Both the position numbers and the translations under genes were made by a program. From the NCBI GenBank assembly GCA_947478805.1, contig CANJXQ010000022.1, positions 1 to 37,545 on the forward strand: 37,545 nucleotides of DNA, read 5' to 3'. A model generated the notes under the pieces. It had not been told where the DNA came from and made no database searches. It was given only the letters and a program-made list of their open reading frames with translations. The stretch's first letter is position 1. Every line of letters begins with the position of its first letter. This DNA comes from Betaproteobacteria bacterium (GTDB lineage: Bacteria > Pseudomonadota > Gammaproteobacteria > Burkholderiales > SG8-39). Shown piece after piece: positions 24,706 to 32,352 of this stretch.

Positions 24706-25122
24706 ATGTCACAAGAACGGCCATTGCCGGTCATCACCGAGCAAAACCGCGGCTACTGGGCCGCAGCAGCAAGGCAGGAGCTGGTCATGCCCCATTGCAC
24801 CCAATGTGACAAGGTCTTCTTCCCGATCGCGCCCGTCTGTCCCTTCTGTTTTGCGGCCGACCCGGACTGGAAGAAAGTTTCAGGGCGCGGACGCGTGTCT
24901 TCTTTCGTCATCTTCCAGCAGGCATTCTTTGCATTCTTCAAGAATCGCCTGCCCTACGCAGTGGTGCAGGTGGAATTGGACGAGGGGCCGCGCATCAACG
25001 CGAACCTTTTCGACCTGAAGCCCGAAGAGATCCGGATCGGCTTGCCAGTCGAAGTGACCTTCGAGAAAGTGAACGACGAAATAACGTTGCCGCAGTTCCG
25101 CCCGCTCGTTCGCGGCACTTAA
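24706..25122 (+). CDS. DUF35 family protein (rubredoxin-like Zn ribbon plus OB fold)
   Basis: Predicted 138 residues; ATG 24706 with GGAG upstream. The Zn ribbon uses C31-x2-C34 and C45-x2-C48 (CTQC, CPFC), followed by an OB-fold half (GRGRVSSFVIF, PYAVVQVELDEG, GLPVEVTFEKV). Such proteins bind CoA thioesters and form complexes with thiolase-like subunits, as ChsH2 with Ltp2, or BbsA with BbsB. The neighbouring thiolase gene makes a two-subunit enzyme likely. The spacer between them is unusual (97 bp holding two hairpins) for genes of one complex. Confidence 0.92.
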   Translation: MSQERPLPVITEQNRGYWAAAARQELVMPHCTQCDKVFFPIAPVCPFCFAADPDWKKVSGRGRVSSFVIFQQAFFAFFKNRLPYAVVQVELDEGPRINANLFDLKPEEIRIGLPVEVTFEKVNDEITLPQFRPLVRGT

Positions 25123-25176
25123 CGACGCGGAGAGCGGTCGTCCCTTCTTGTTCCCTTCGTAGCCTTGCCTGCGGGC

Positions 25177-26148
25177 CTACTGGGGCTTGAGGCCTATCTT
25201 GCGGGCGACGTCGGCGTAGATCTTCGCTTCCTCCGCGAGTTTTTTTGCCGCTACTTCGGGCTTGTCATCCAGGACTTCAAGGCGCATTCCCGCCAGCCGT
25301 GTCTTGACGTCGGCGCTTTGCAGGGCCTTGGATGCGGCCGCATAGAGTTTCTCGGTCACTGCCGCCGGGACTCCGACCGGAACATTGAGGTTGAAGCTCA
25401 GGCCCTTGATCTGCGGGAAACCCAGTTCGCGAAACGTCGGGGCATCCGGGAAGCTCTTGGTTCGCTGGTCGCCCGTGACCGCAATGACCCGTACTTTCTC
25501 CGCCTGTGCGATCGACAGTTGCTCGCTGATCAATCCCATCTGGATGTCGGGCACCGTCAATGCCTGCAGGTAGTTGGCAAGGTTGGGGTAAGGAATGTAT
25601 TCCATCTTGAGCCCCAGTTCCTGCACGAATGTTTCCACGAGAATTCGTCCGAGCGCGGTACCGACGCCGTAATTATATTTGCCAGGGTTCGACTTCACGT
25701 TGGCTACCAGCTCGTTAAAGTTGGTCCAGGGCAGTTTGGGGGAAGTCACGAGCGTAAACTTCCCCTCGGCCAGGCCGATGACCGGCGGCAATTGCTTCAA
25801 CGGATCGAATCGCAAGTCTTTCGCCAGTACCGGGAAGCTTGCCAGCGTCCCGGTCAGCGTGACAATCATGGTGTAGCCGTCGGGCGGTACCTGCAGGGCA
25901 ACATATTCCGAACCGAGGATGGAGTCGGCGCCGGGCTTGTTCTCCACGACGATGGGCTGGCCGAGGTTCTTCGACATTTCCGGACTGATGATCCGCGCAA
26001 CGACGTCGGACGCGGCGCCGGGAGAGATCGGCGCGATCAACCGCAGGGGCTTGCTGGGAAATGTCTGCGCAACTGTCGCCTGCGCGCCGAACAGGATTGC
26101 GCAGCCGGACACCAGGATTCCTGCAATGCGGGTGGCAATCAGTTGCAT
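25177..26148 (-). CDS. TctC/Bug-family substrate-binding protein
   Basis: Predicted 323 residues. ATG 26148 is chosen over longer in-frame starts because AAGGAG lies seven bases ahead and a normal signal peptide follows (core IAGILVSGCAILFG, cut near TVAQ). The binding loop ISPGAASDVVARII keeps the Asp; GQPIVVENKPGADSI and the 'LRFDPLKQLPPVIGLAEG' block place it with the proteins at 7885-8853 and 12702-13697. It is 60 bp below the acyl-CoA ligase gene and probably its operon partner, so its ligand may be the acid activated by that ligase. Confidence 0.92.
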   Translation of the reverse strand: MQLIATRIAGILVSGCAILFGAQATVAQTFPSKPLRLIAPISPGAASDVVARIISPEMSKNLGQPIVVENKPGADSILGSEYVALQVPPDGYTMIVTLTGTLASFPVLAKDLRFDPLKQLPPVIGLAEGKFTLVTSPKLPWTNFNELVANVKSNPGKYNYGVGTALGRILVETFVQELGLKMEYIPYPNLANYLQALTVPDIQMGLISEQLSIAQAEKVRVIAVTGDQRTKSFPDAPTFRELGFPQIKGLSFNLNVPVGVPAAVTEKLYAAASKALQSADVKTRLAGMRLEVLDDKPEVAAKKLAEEAKIYADVARKIGLKPQ

Positions 26149-26208
26149 GGGGTGCTCCTTGAAAATAGGTTCGTTGATTGTCGATTTCATTGCGTTCCCG
26201 GTCAACCT

Positions 26209-27810
26209 CTAGTTGCCCGATTCCATTGCCTGATATCGGGCGGTCAGGATATCCCTCGCTTTTCCTTTATGCACTTTCCCGGTATCGGTGAGGGGCACGG
26301 CCTCCGATCCGATGATGTCAATGAAGCGCGGCACCTTGAATTTGGCGGAGGCCTTGGCGCAATGCGCGATCAATGCATCGGGGGTGGTATCGACCCCGGG
26401 TTTGAGGACGACCATCGCACTCACGATCTCCTCCAGCCTCGGATGCGGTACCCCGACAACAATCGCCTGTTGCACGGCAGGATGGGTTTGCAGCACTTCT
26501 TCGACGTCGGCCGGCGTCACGTTGATGCCGCCGGTTTTTATCATGTCCTTGATGCGCCCCTTGATCGTGAGGCTGCCATCCTCTTCGAAGACGCCGACAT
26601 CGCCGGTGTAAAACCAGCCGTCACCATCAAACGCCTCCGCCGTCCTTTGCGGATTCTTGTAGTAGCCCGGCGTGACATGGCCGCGCAGGCGAATCTCCCC
26701 GGGCTGCCCTTGCGTCACCTTCACCCGGGTGATCGGGTCGACGATTTCCACCTCGTTGTTGGGCAGGGCAAAGCCGACATTTCGCTGGCGTTTTTCCAGG
26801 GGATCATGGGCATCCGTTTCTACGCTGTGGCCATAGCCTTCAGTGAGGCCGTAACCGGTGATCATCTCCATCACGCCCATTTCGGCCATCAAGTGCATGA
26901 CGTTGGGGCGGCAGGTGCCAGTCCGCCACCGCAGCAGGTCACGAGTGGCACGTTCGGGGTGGCCGTGAATGTCGATCACGATGTTGGGCAGCGTATAGGC
27001 GGCCGTGCATTGTTCGGCCTCGATCAGCCGCAGCATTTCTCCCGGTTCGTACCGGTACTGGAGCACCACGGAGGCGCCATGCGTCATCGCGGCGAACAGG
27101 CCGTTGACACAGGAGAGCGCCCAGAACACGGATGTCGGTAGCAGCAGCCGATCCTTTTCGGTGAAATGCATCCGCTCCCCGATCCCGTGCGGGTTTTCCA
27201 CGATGCCCCGGTGGGTCAACTCGACCGGTTTCGCGCGGGCGGTCGATCCCGAGGTGAAAAGCAGGTATGCGGTATCTTCCGGCTTAACCAGTCGGGTCGC
27301 GTCATCTACAACCCGGTCAGGAACCGTGGCTGCCATTTCATACAATGCACCGAAACGAATGGCGCCAGCAGGGGCTGAATCGCCCGCGACGACGACATGC
27401 TTCAGTTTCGGAAGTGCAATCGAAAGATCCCCTAATTGACGCAGGCTGGCGACATAGTCGTTCTTGATGTAGTTGTCCACCATCACCAGTACCAAGCTGT
27501 CGCTGCTCTCGAGTGCGCTGTGCAGCTCTTCGTGGCGCCACCAGGTGTTCAGCGCGACGAGCACGCCGCCCAGCATGGTCACGGCGAAGTCCACGAGCAG
27601 CCACTCGGCCTGGTTTCCCATCAGGAGGGCAACCTTGTCGCCGCGTCGAACGCCAAGCGCATGAAAGCCTTTGGCCAGCATTCTCGCTTCGGCGAGGAAT
27701 TCCGAGTAGCTCAGCCGCCTTTGGTGATCGGTAATGAAGTTCCGCTCGCCGAATCGCTCGGACATTTCTTCGAGGAGTCCTGGCAGGGTGCGGGCAGACG
27801 GCATTTTCAT
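26209..27810 (-). CDS. AMP-forming acyl-CoA synthetase/ligase
   Basis: Predicted 533-residue ANL-superfamily ligase. ATG 27810 is chosen; a further ATG two codons on (27804) is possible and the SD is weak for both. The P-loop is TSGSTARAKP (186-195), with Ala where Gly is usual (TSGSTGxPK). Later motifs are YGLTEGYG, YTGDVGVFEEDG, the hinge KGRIKDMIKTGGINVTP, and the catalytic C-terminal Lys in TDTGKVHKGK. All are intact, so it should be active. It resembles medium-chain, benzoate or cyclohexane-type ligases in general pattern. It sits between an SMP-30 lactonase (upstream) and a TctC gene (downstream) on the same strand. Confidence 0.92.
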   Translation of the reverse strand: MKMPSARTLPGLLEEMSERFGERNFITDHQRRLSYSEFLAEARMLAKGFHALGVRRGDKVALLMGNQAEWLLVDFAVTMLGGVLVALNTWWRHEELHSALESSDSLVLVMVDNYIKNDYVASLRQLGDLSIALPKLKHVVVAGDSAPAGAIRFGALYEMAATVPDRVVDDATRLVKPEDTAYLLFTSGSTARAKPVELTHRGIVENPHGIGERMHFTEKDRLLLPTSVFWALSCVNGLFAAMTHGASVVLQYRYEPGEMLRLIEAEQCTAAYTLPNIVIDIHGHPERATRDLLRWRTGTCRPNVMHLMAEMGVMEMITGYGLTEGYGHSVETDAHDPLEKRQRNVGFALPNNEVEIVDPITRVKVTQGQPGEIRLRGHVTPGYYKNPQRTAEAFDGDGWFYTGDVGVFEEDGSLTIKGRIKDMIKTGGINVTPADVEEVLQTHPAVQQAIVVGVPHPRLEEIVSAMVVLKPGVDTTPDALIAHCAKASAKFKVPRFIDIIGSEAVPLTDTGKVHKGKARDILTARYQAMESGN

Positions 27811-27885
27811 CGTGGGTCTCAGTGCGGTTCTGGACCAGCGGATTGTCCACTGACCGATTACGAAAAGTAAAGAATGCTTTTTAAT

Positions 27886-27899
27886 CCCGCTCAGGCGGG
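27886..27899. other. Hairpin in the SMP-30/ligase spacer
   Basis: CCCGC-TCAG-GCGGG makes a 5-bp stem about 90 bp after the SMP-30 stop in the 175-bp gap before the ligase. On the minus strand it is followed by ATTAAAAAG rather than a T-run, so it does not meet the form of an intrinsic terminator. The rest of the gap has no gene-like frame. Confidence 0.3.
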
Positions 27900-27985
27900 C
27901 CAACGGGAGTCAAGGGACTGGGATGTTGCGATGGGCAACGGCCTGCGCCCTTTGCCGGTCACCCCACTATGGCCTGCACGTCCTG

Positions 27986-28996
27986 CTAGGGCAACAAGTT
28001 TCCTGGAACGGGAACACCCCGGACCTTCATGCGTATGCTCGCCAGCTCGCGCGTGGTGGTTATGAACAACGTGCGCCAGTCAGCACCGCCCCACGCAAGG
28101 TTGGTGGCACGCTTGCCCGGCCCCAGCGCGATGGTCCCCAGGTGCCTTCCATCCGGGCTCATGATCCAGACGCCGCCGGGTCCCGTGCAGTACAGGTTGC
28201 CTTCCAGATCCACTTTCATGCCGTCAACCAGGCCGAGCCGATCGTCGCGCAGGATGGCGAAGGTGCGCCGCGTGCCGAGCAGTCCGTTGCCAAGCATGTC
28301 ATAGGCGTAGATGCAGGCGGTATGGGTGTCGTTCACGTAGAGGACGGTTTCCCCCGGCGAGAAGCACAGCCCATTGGGCGCGATAAGGTCGTCGCAGAGC
28401 AGGGTGAGCGTCTTGCCGTCCGGCGCGAGCCGATAGACGGCGGAGAAATCGACCTCGACCTTCGTGAAGATCGGCGTGAACGGGTCGGTGAAGTAGATTG
28501 CACCGTCCGATTTAACGACGACGTCGTTCGGTCGGCTGAGGCGCTTGCCTTTGTGGTGGTCTGCCAGCACCGTCGTGCTGCCATCGTGCTCGATGCGAAT
28601 GAGACGCTGCGCCATGTGAACGCAGACGATGAGCCGCCCCTCGCGGTCGCGCGTCATGCCGTTGGCGCCCTGCGTGTCGGTGGCCACGACGGACATGCCC
28701 TGCTCCGGCGACCATTTCATGCGCTGGTTCTTGCCGATGTCGCTTAGTAGCAGGTATCCGCCTTCGTGCCACCATACCGGACCCTCGGCAGGCATCCAGG
28801 GGTACCCGATGGCGCTCGCATCGCCGCCCAGGCTTTCATCCAGCCATAGTAGCTTTTCGTCGAGATCCACAAGCCGCGCGCAATCCGGGGACACGGCCTG
28901 GGTCGAGCCCTTTGCTCCACCGTCGAAGAATTTCTGGGAGTCGCTTGTGGCGGGGGGCTGTGTTGCGGCACTCGATGTGCTTGATTGCGATGACAT
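27986..28996 (-). CDS. SMP-30/gluconolactonase/LRE-family protein
   Basis: Predicted 336-residue six-bladed propeller enzyme of the SMP-30 family, typically a metal-dependent lactonase. ATG 28996 has AAAGGA upstream. Metal/active-site positions are visible: E in AEGPVW, N in SRPNDVVV, N in APNGLCFSP, and D in VDGMKVD, all conserved. The first about 30 residues are Ser/Ala-rich, low complexity and extra compared with the close paralogue at 32353-33270, with which it shares long blocks (HKGKRLSRPNDVVVKSDG-type). It may open a lactone made upstream by an oxidase. It leads the run SMP-30, CoA ligase, TctC. Confidence 0.9.
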   Translation of the reverse strand: MSSQSSTSSAATQPPATSDSQKFFDGGAKGSTQAVSPDCARLVDLDEKLLWLDESLGGDASAIGYPWMPAEGPVWWHEGGYLLLSDIGKNQRMKWSPEQGMSVVATDTQGANGMTRDREGRLIVCVHMAQRLIRIEHDGSTTVLADHHKGKRLSRPNDVVVKSDGAIYFTDPFTPIFTKVEVDFSAVYRLAPDGKTLTLLCDDLIAPNGLCFSPGETVLYVNDTHTACIYAYDMLGNGLLGTRRTFAILRDDRLGLVDGMKVDLEGNLYCTGPGGVWIMSPDGRHLGTIALGPGKRATNLAWGGADWRTLFITTTRELASIRMKVRGVPVPGNLLP

Positions 28997-29054
28997 GGTT
29001 GTTCCTTTCCTGGATCGTTAATCGCGTGACATTGCACTCTAGCGCCAATTGCTT

Positions 29055-29927
29055 CTAGAACACATGCCTGTGAATGAATTCTGTGATCCTCGTTGTCGCT
29101 CCCCGTGCTGCCGGAGACGACGGATCGAAGGTCAGGAAATCTGCCTCTTTTTCTTCGAACATTTCCATCTCCGCGACACCGCCGTCCTTGCGATACAACG
29201 CGATGAATTGCTCATTGCTGCTGCGCGGATGTGCTTTGTCGCCGGTGCTCTGCACCCACAGCACGGGCGGCTTCTGGACGGGTTCGCCGCGCTCCATGAT
29301 CAGCACCGGGCTGCCTTCGGACATTGCTTCCTCTGTCTGCCAGTACTGAAGGTTTCGCGGCACCTGGCGTTTTGAATACCACTGCGCGAAATCGCTTGGA
29401 TCATTTGCCAGCGCTTTGGCGTACTGAAAGCGTTCGACCGGGTTCAACACCGGATAGCAAAGTACTGCGCACCGGACATCCGCATTCAGTGATGTCCATG
29501 AGCCGGGCAGCGCGATGGCCGCATACCTCGGATCTCGCGGTCTCAAGGCGGTGAGCATCGCCTGATGGCCGCCGCTCGAAGTGCCCATGATTCCGACCAA
29601 ATCGGCGCGAGTTCCCAGCTCTGTCGCGCGCATCTTCACCCACCTTACCGCATAGTTGATGTCGGCGAGCGGTGCTGGGTAGGACACCGCCGGCGGCATG
29701 CGAAAGTCGATGGCGACAACGACGACGCCGGAGAGCGCCACCGAGATATCGAGGGCGCTGTCGCGCTGGCGATCCATCTCGCACCAGGCGCCGCCGTGCA
29801 CCTGGACGATGGCAGGAAACGGTCCTCGCCCCTGCGGCTTGAACACGCGCGCGAGGAGTGGCTTGTCTCCATGGCGAAGGTACTCGACGTCCTGGACTTC
29901 CAGTACGCGGGATTGTGCGGAGGTCAT
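29055..29927 (-). CDS. Alpha/beta-hydrolase fold esterase
   Basis: Predicted 290 residues. The nucleophile elbow GTSSGGH (GxSxG) and the upstream HGGAW oxyanion motif place it with the BD-FAE/hormone-sensitive-lipase-like esterases. The C-terminal VQSTGDKAHP and FIHRHVF segments fit the Asp and His of the triad. The start ATG at 29927 lacks a good SD of its own but overlaps (ATGA) the stop of a small frame that has a strong SD, so translation may be coupled. An open frame continues far upstream to 30404, but this overlaps the divergent TauD gene and has no protein-like features. It probably cleaves an ester in the catabolic route. Confidence 0.85.
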   Translation of the reverse strand: MTSAQSRVLEVQDVEYLRHGDKPLLARVFKPQGRGPFPAIVQVHGGAWCEMDRQRDSALDISVALSGVVVVAIDFRMPPAVSYPAPLADINYAVRWVKMRATELGTRADLVGIMGTSSGGHQAMLTALRPRDPRYAAIALPGSWTSLNADVRCAVLCYPVLNPVERFQYAKALANDPSDFAQWYSKRQVPRNLQYWQTEEAMSEGSPVLIMERGEPVQKPPVLWVQSTGDKAHPRSSNEQFIALYRKDGGVAEMEMFEEKEADFLTFDPSSPAARGATTRITEFIHRHVF

Positions 29928-30046
29928 GCTGATTCGACCATCGAAGATTGGCAGCTGGATGCGGCACCCTGAGAAAACGCGGCTCTGGAGGGGCAAACTG
30001 ACAGGGTCAGCATGACTGAGCTCGTCACCTTTATCCTCTGCTTCAC
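29924..30046 (-). CDS. Possible small upstream peptide (40 aa) coupled to the esterase
   Basis: GTG 30046 has a consensus GGAGG (30056-30052) at ideal spacing, the best SD in this region. The frame codes for 40 residues with a basic start (MKQRIK) and a mildly hydrophobic middle (VTSSVMLTLSV), and its TGA overlaps the esterase ATG (ATGA at 29927-29924). It may be a leader whose translation brings ribosomes to the esterase start, or the first exported-peptide-like part of a frame-shifted gene. No relative is recognised. Confidence 0.35.
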   Translation of the reverse strand: MKQRIKVTSSVMLTLSVCPSRAAFSQGAASSCQSSMVESA

Positions 30047-30063
30047 GGCATCCTCCGTATGTG

Positions 30064-30078
30064 TGTCCCGTCGAGGGA
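30064..30078. repeat. Short hairpin, TCCC-GGGA type, copy 2
   Basis: TGTCCCGTCGAGGGA matches the core of the hairpin at 9997-10013 except for one loop base. The 4-bp TCCC/GGGA stem surrounds the GTCGA loop. It lies just upstream of the SD of the small frame that precedes the esterase. Confidence 0.35.
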
Positions 30079-30239
30079 TGTGAGCATTGTCGCGGGTGGT
30101 CCGAAATTGCATTCGGCAATAGGCCGTCACGCCGACATGGTGCCAGAGAAAATGACCAGACCGGCACGAGCTTCCTGTCGACCACGAATTCAAGGCTGGC
30201 ACTATATATACTGCCTATTCGTTGCCTTGGGAGAATCGC
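30079..30239. promoter_or_regulatory. Divergent intergenic region between esterase and TauD genes, possible -10
   Basis: The gap between the esterase start (29927) and TauD start (30240) is 312 bp; its left part holds the small frame and hairpin described separately. The remainder (30079-30239) shows no convincing gene. An AT-rich CTATATATACT (30202-30212) contains TATACT at 30207-30212, a near-consensus -10 for the TauD gene, but no -35 is found at 16-18 bp. Confidence 0.35.
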
Positions 30240-31151
30240 TTGGACTGGAAATCCAAACCGCTGGGAAACACATTCGGTATCGAGATTGCCGGCGCGGACC
30301 TCAGGGAAGAATTGGACGAGCGGGGGCGCGCCGAACTGCGCCGGTTGCTGGATGAGCATTTGTTGATCGTGTTTAGGAACCAGCATTTGTCGGATGATGA
30401 GCATGTCGATTTGCTAGCCACCTTCGGCCGTGTCTCCGATGAGCGCGGCGACGGCGTGCGCCATTCCTTCGTGTCGAATGTTCGCGAGGGTGGGCTCTTC
30501 GGAGACTGGCCCCTGCCGTTTCACCAGGACTACGGCACGTTCCAGCCCACGTTGGCCTCGGTGATTTCACTCTACGGGTACGAGCTGCGCGGCCCGTCAA
30601 TGCCCACCACCTTCGCAAGCCTGATACACGGATACCGGCGGCTTCCCGCCGAACTGCGCGACCAAGTGGCCAGACTCACCGCCGTGCATTCGGTGGACCT
30701 GACCATCGATACCGGACGGGTGGGCTTTGAAAAGCGGGCTCGATTGCTCGAGTCGCCCGAATACCCGCCCGAGGAAACGCACCCGAGACAGACCTATCCG
30801 GTGGTCAAGCCGCACCCCAGGACGGGCGCGCCGATGCTGTTTCTGTCAGAGATGCACACTAGCCACATCGAGGGTTTCGACAGTGCGCGCAGCGAAGCGC
30901 TGGTGCAGCGGCTGTTCGCCCATCTCTACGATCCAGCCTACCTTGTAGCACACGAGTGGGCGCAGGGCGACCTTCTGATATGGGACAACGTCGCGCTGCA
31001 ACACGGGCGGCGGCCCGTCGATCTTTCGGCGCCTGTTGCGCAACGTACACTGCGCCGGATCGTCATTTGCGACAAGTCGACCAAAGAGATTTTCAAGAAC
31101 ATCCGCTACAACAATTCGAAGGGCTTCACGGAGGCGCGCAAATATTCGTGA
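30240..31151 (+). CDS. TauD/TfdA-family Fe(II)/2-oxoglutarate-dependent dioxygenase
   Basis: Predicted 303 residues from TTG 30240, supported by GGGAGA at 30229-30234; an earlier TTG at 30222 has no SD. The iron triad is H95-x-D97 (FHQDYG) and distal H255 (LQHGRR); the RTLRR segment carries the 2-oxoglutarate Arg. The N-terminus FGIEIAGADL is typical of the family. It is related to the enzyme at 19505-20440 but diverged, so the two may act on different compounds. It converges with a TctC gene (31233-32189). Confidence 0.9.
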   Translation: MDWKSKPLGNTFGIEIAGADLREELDERGRAELRRLLDEHLLIVFRNQHLSDDEHVDLLATFGRVSDERGDGVRHSFVSNVREGGLFGDWPLPFHQDYGTFQPTLASVISLYGYELRGPSMPTTFASLIHGYRRLPAELRDQVARLTAVHSVDLTIDTGRVGFEKRARLLESPEYPPEETHPRQTYPVVKPHPRTGAPMLFLSEMHTSHIEGFDSARSEALVQRLFAHLYDPAYLVAHEWAQGDLLIWDNVALQHGRRPVDLSAPVAQRTLRRIVICDKSTKEIFKNIRYNNSKGFTEARKYS

Positions 31152-31197
31152 TCGAATGTAACTGGCGCCGCCGTTTCTTCCAGCGCTTCCGGCCCCG

Positions 31198-31228
31198 GAC
31201 GGGATGTGTGTGGAGTACTGTCCCCGTC
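31198..31228. terminator. Hairpin between convergent TauD and TctC genes
   Basis: GACGGG (31198-31203) pairs with CCCGTC (31223-31228) across a 19-nt loop that itself contains the palindrome AGTACT. It lies between two convergent stops (31151 and 31233) and may be a two-way terminator or a REP-like palindrome; no U-tract is present. Confidence 0.35.
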
Positions 31229-31232
31229 GCCC

Positions 31233-32189
31233 CTACTGCGGCTGATAATTCGCCAGGCGCGCCGCCTCGCTCCAGAACTTCACCTCGGACTCGAAGGTGC
31301 GCAACTGTTCTTCCGGCGTGGAGCCGACGGGTTCGGAGCCGATTCCCTTGCGGATGAAATCGACGATGGTCGGCATTCTCAGTGCGGCGGCGGCAGCCTC
31401 GCTCAGCTTCGTGACGACATCGCGCGGCGTGCCCACCGGCGCCCAAAGATTGTTGTTGACCGCCAGTTCAAAATTGGGAATCCCGATCTCGCTTGCTGAG
31501 GGCACGTTGGGCAGGATGGGCGAGCGCTTGTTTGAGGCAACGAAGATCGCGCGCAGCTTCCCTGCCTCCACGTGCGGCAGGAAGACGCCCGGGCTGCTGA
31601 AGGTCATGTCTACCTCAGAGGCAAGCATCGCCAGGATGGTCGGGGAGCTCGCTTTGTAGGGCACGTCCAAGGCGGCGAGCCCGGTCCTGACTTTCAGCAT
31701 CTCAAAACCCAGGTTGATGGTGGGGTTCGATGTACCGTACTTGATGTTATTGGGATTCGCCTTGCCGTAGGCCACCAGTTCCTGCAGCGTGGTGACAGGG
31801 AGGCTCGTCCGCGCAAAGAGGAACACCGGCGTCTGCACGAACTGCGACACCGGTGCCAGTTCTTTGGCCGCATCGACGGCGTTGTTCTTGTTGAAGATCG
31901 GATGGATGGTGATGCTGTTGTAATTCAGCGTGTAGCCATCCGGCGCCGACCCCGCCACGAACTTCGCGGCAATGGTGCCGTTCGCGCCGGGCTTGAATTC
32001 AAGGATGATCGGCTGACCCAGTCGCTTTTCCATTTCCAGCGCTACAGGGCGGGCCACCGCGTCTTGGATCGTGCCGGGCTGGAAGCCGAAGATGATGCGA
32101 ATTGGCTTGTTGGGAAAGCCCTGCGCCAGCGATGATCCGGCCGCCACGAGCGCAATTGCCGCAGTGACCCAATGCACAATCTCTTTCAT
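31233..32189 (-). CDS. TctC/Bug-family substrate-binding protein
   Basis: Predicted 318 residues from ATG 32189, with GGAGA about nine bases ahead. The short signal peptide (core WVTAAIALVAAGSS) is cut near LAQ, followed by GFPNKPIRIIF. The binding loop is GFQPGTIQDAVARPV with the Asp. 'GQPIILEFKPGANG' departs slightly from the usual VVENKPGA (Phe for Asn), and the region after PDGYTL carries NYNSITIHP, unlike the others here. It is divergent from the SMP-30 gene at 32353 across a 163-bp gap and convergent with the TauD gene. Confidence 0.92.
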   Translation of the reverse strand: MKEIVHWVTAAIALVAAGSSLAQGFPNKPIRIIFGFQPGTIQDAVARPVALEMEKRLGQPIILEFKPGANGTIAAKFVAGSAPDGYTLNYNSITIHPIFNKNNAVDAAKELAPVSQFVQTPVFLFARTSLPVTTLQELVAYGKANPNNIKYGTSNPTINLGFEMLKVRTGLAALDVPYKASSPTILAMLASEVDMTFSSPGVFLPHVEAGKLRAIFVASNKRSPILPNVPSASEIGIPNFELAVNNNLWAPVGTPRDVVTKLSEAAAAALRMPTIVDFIRKGIGSEPVGSTPEEQLRTFESEVKFWSEAARLANYQPQ

Positions 32190-32352
32190 ATTTCATTCTC
32201 CGATGAATAAGGGTATGCGACTCCAGATACGATCAATTTCAGCGGGCTGGCTTCGGAAGCAAATACTATCAGCAGCTCGAGGATGACGTTATAGTGTTGT
32301 CAAATGCACGGGCCTGCCTCGCGCGGCTCTGAACCATCATAGGGAGGGTATC

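Noticed and set aside
25165-27141. A 658-codon open frame on the + strand
   Set aside because: It lies antisense to the TctC and acyl-CoA ligase genes, which have clear motifs and SDs. Its translation is rich in Arg, Gly, His and Asp with no domain, as expected for the antisense frame of GC-rich DNA.
29928-30404. N-terminal extension of the esterase to 30404
   Set aside because: It overlaps the start of the divergent TauD gene, has no SD and no protein-like features; the SD in this region belongs to a different frame.
32290-32303. TATAGT and, on the other strand, TTGACA between TctC and SMP-30 genes
   Set aside because: Neither has a partner box at 16-18 bp in the right direction, so no promoter was called.
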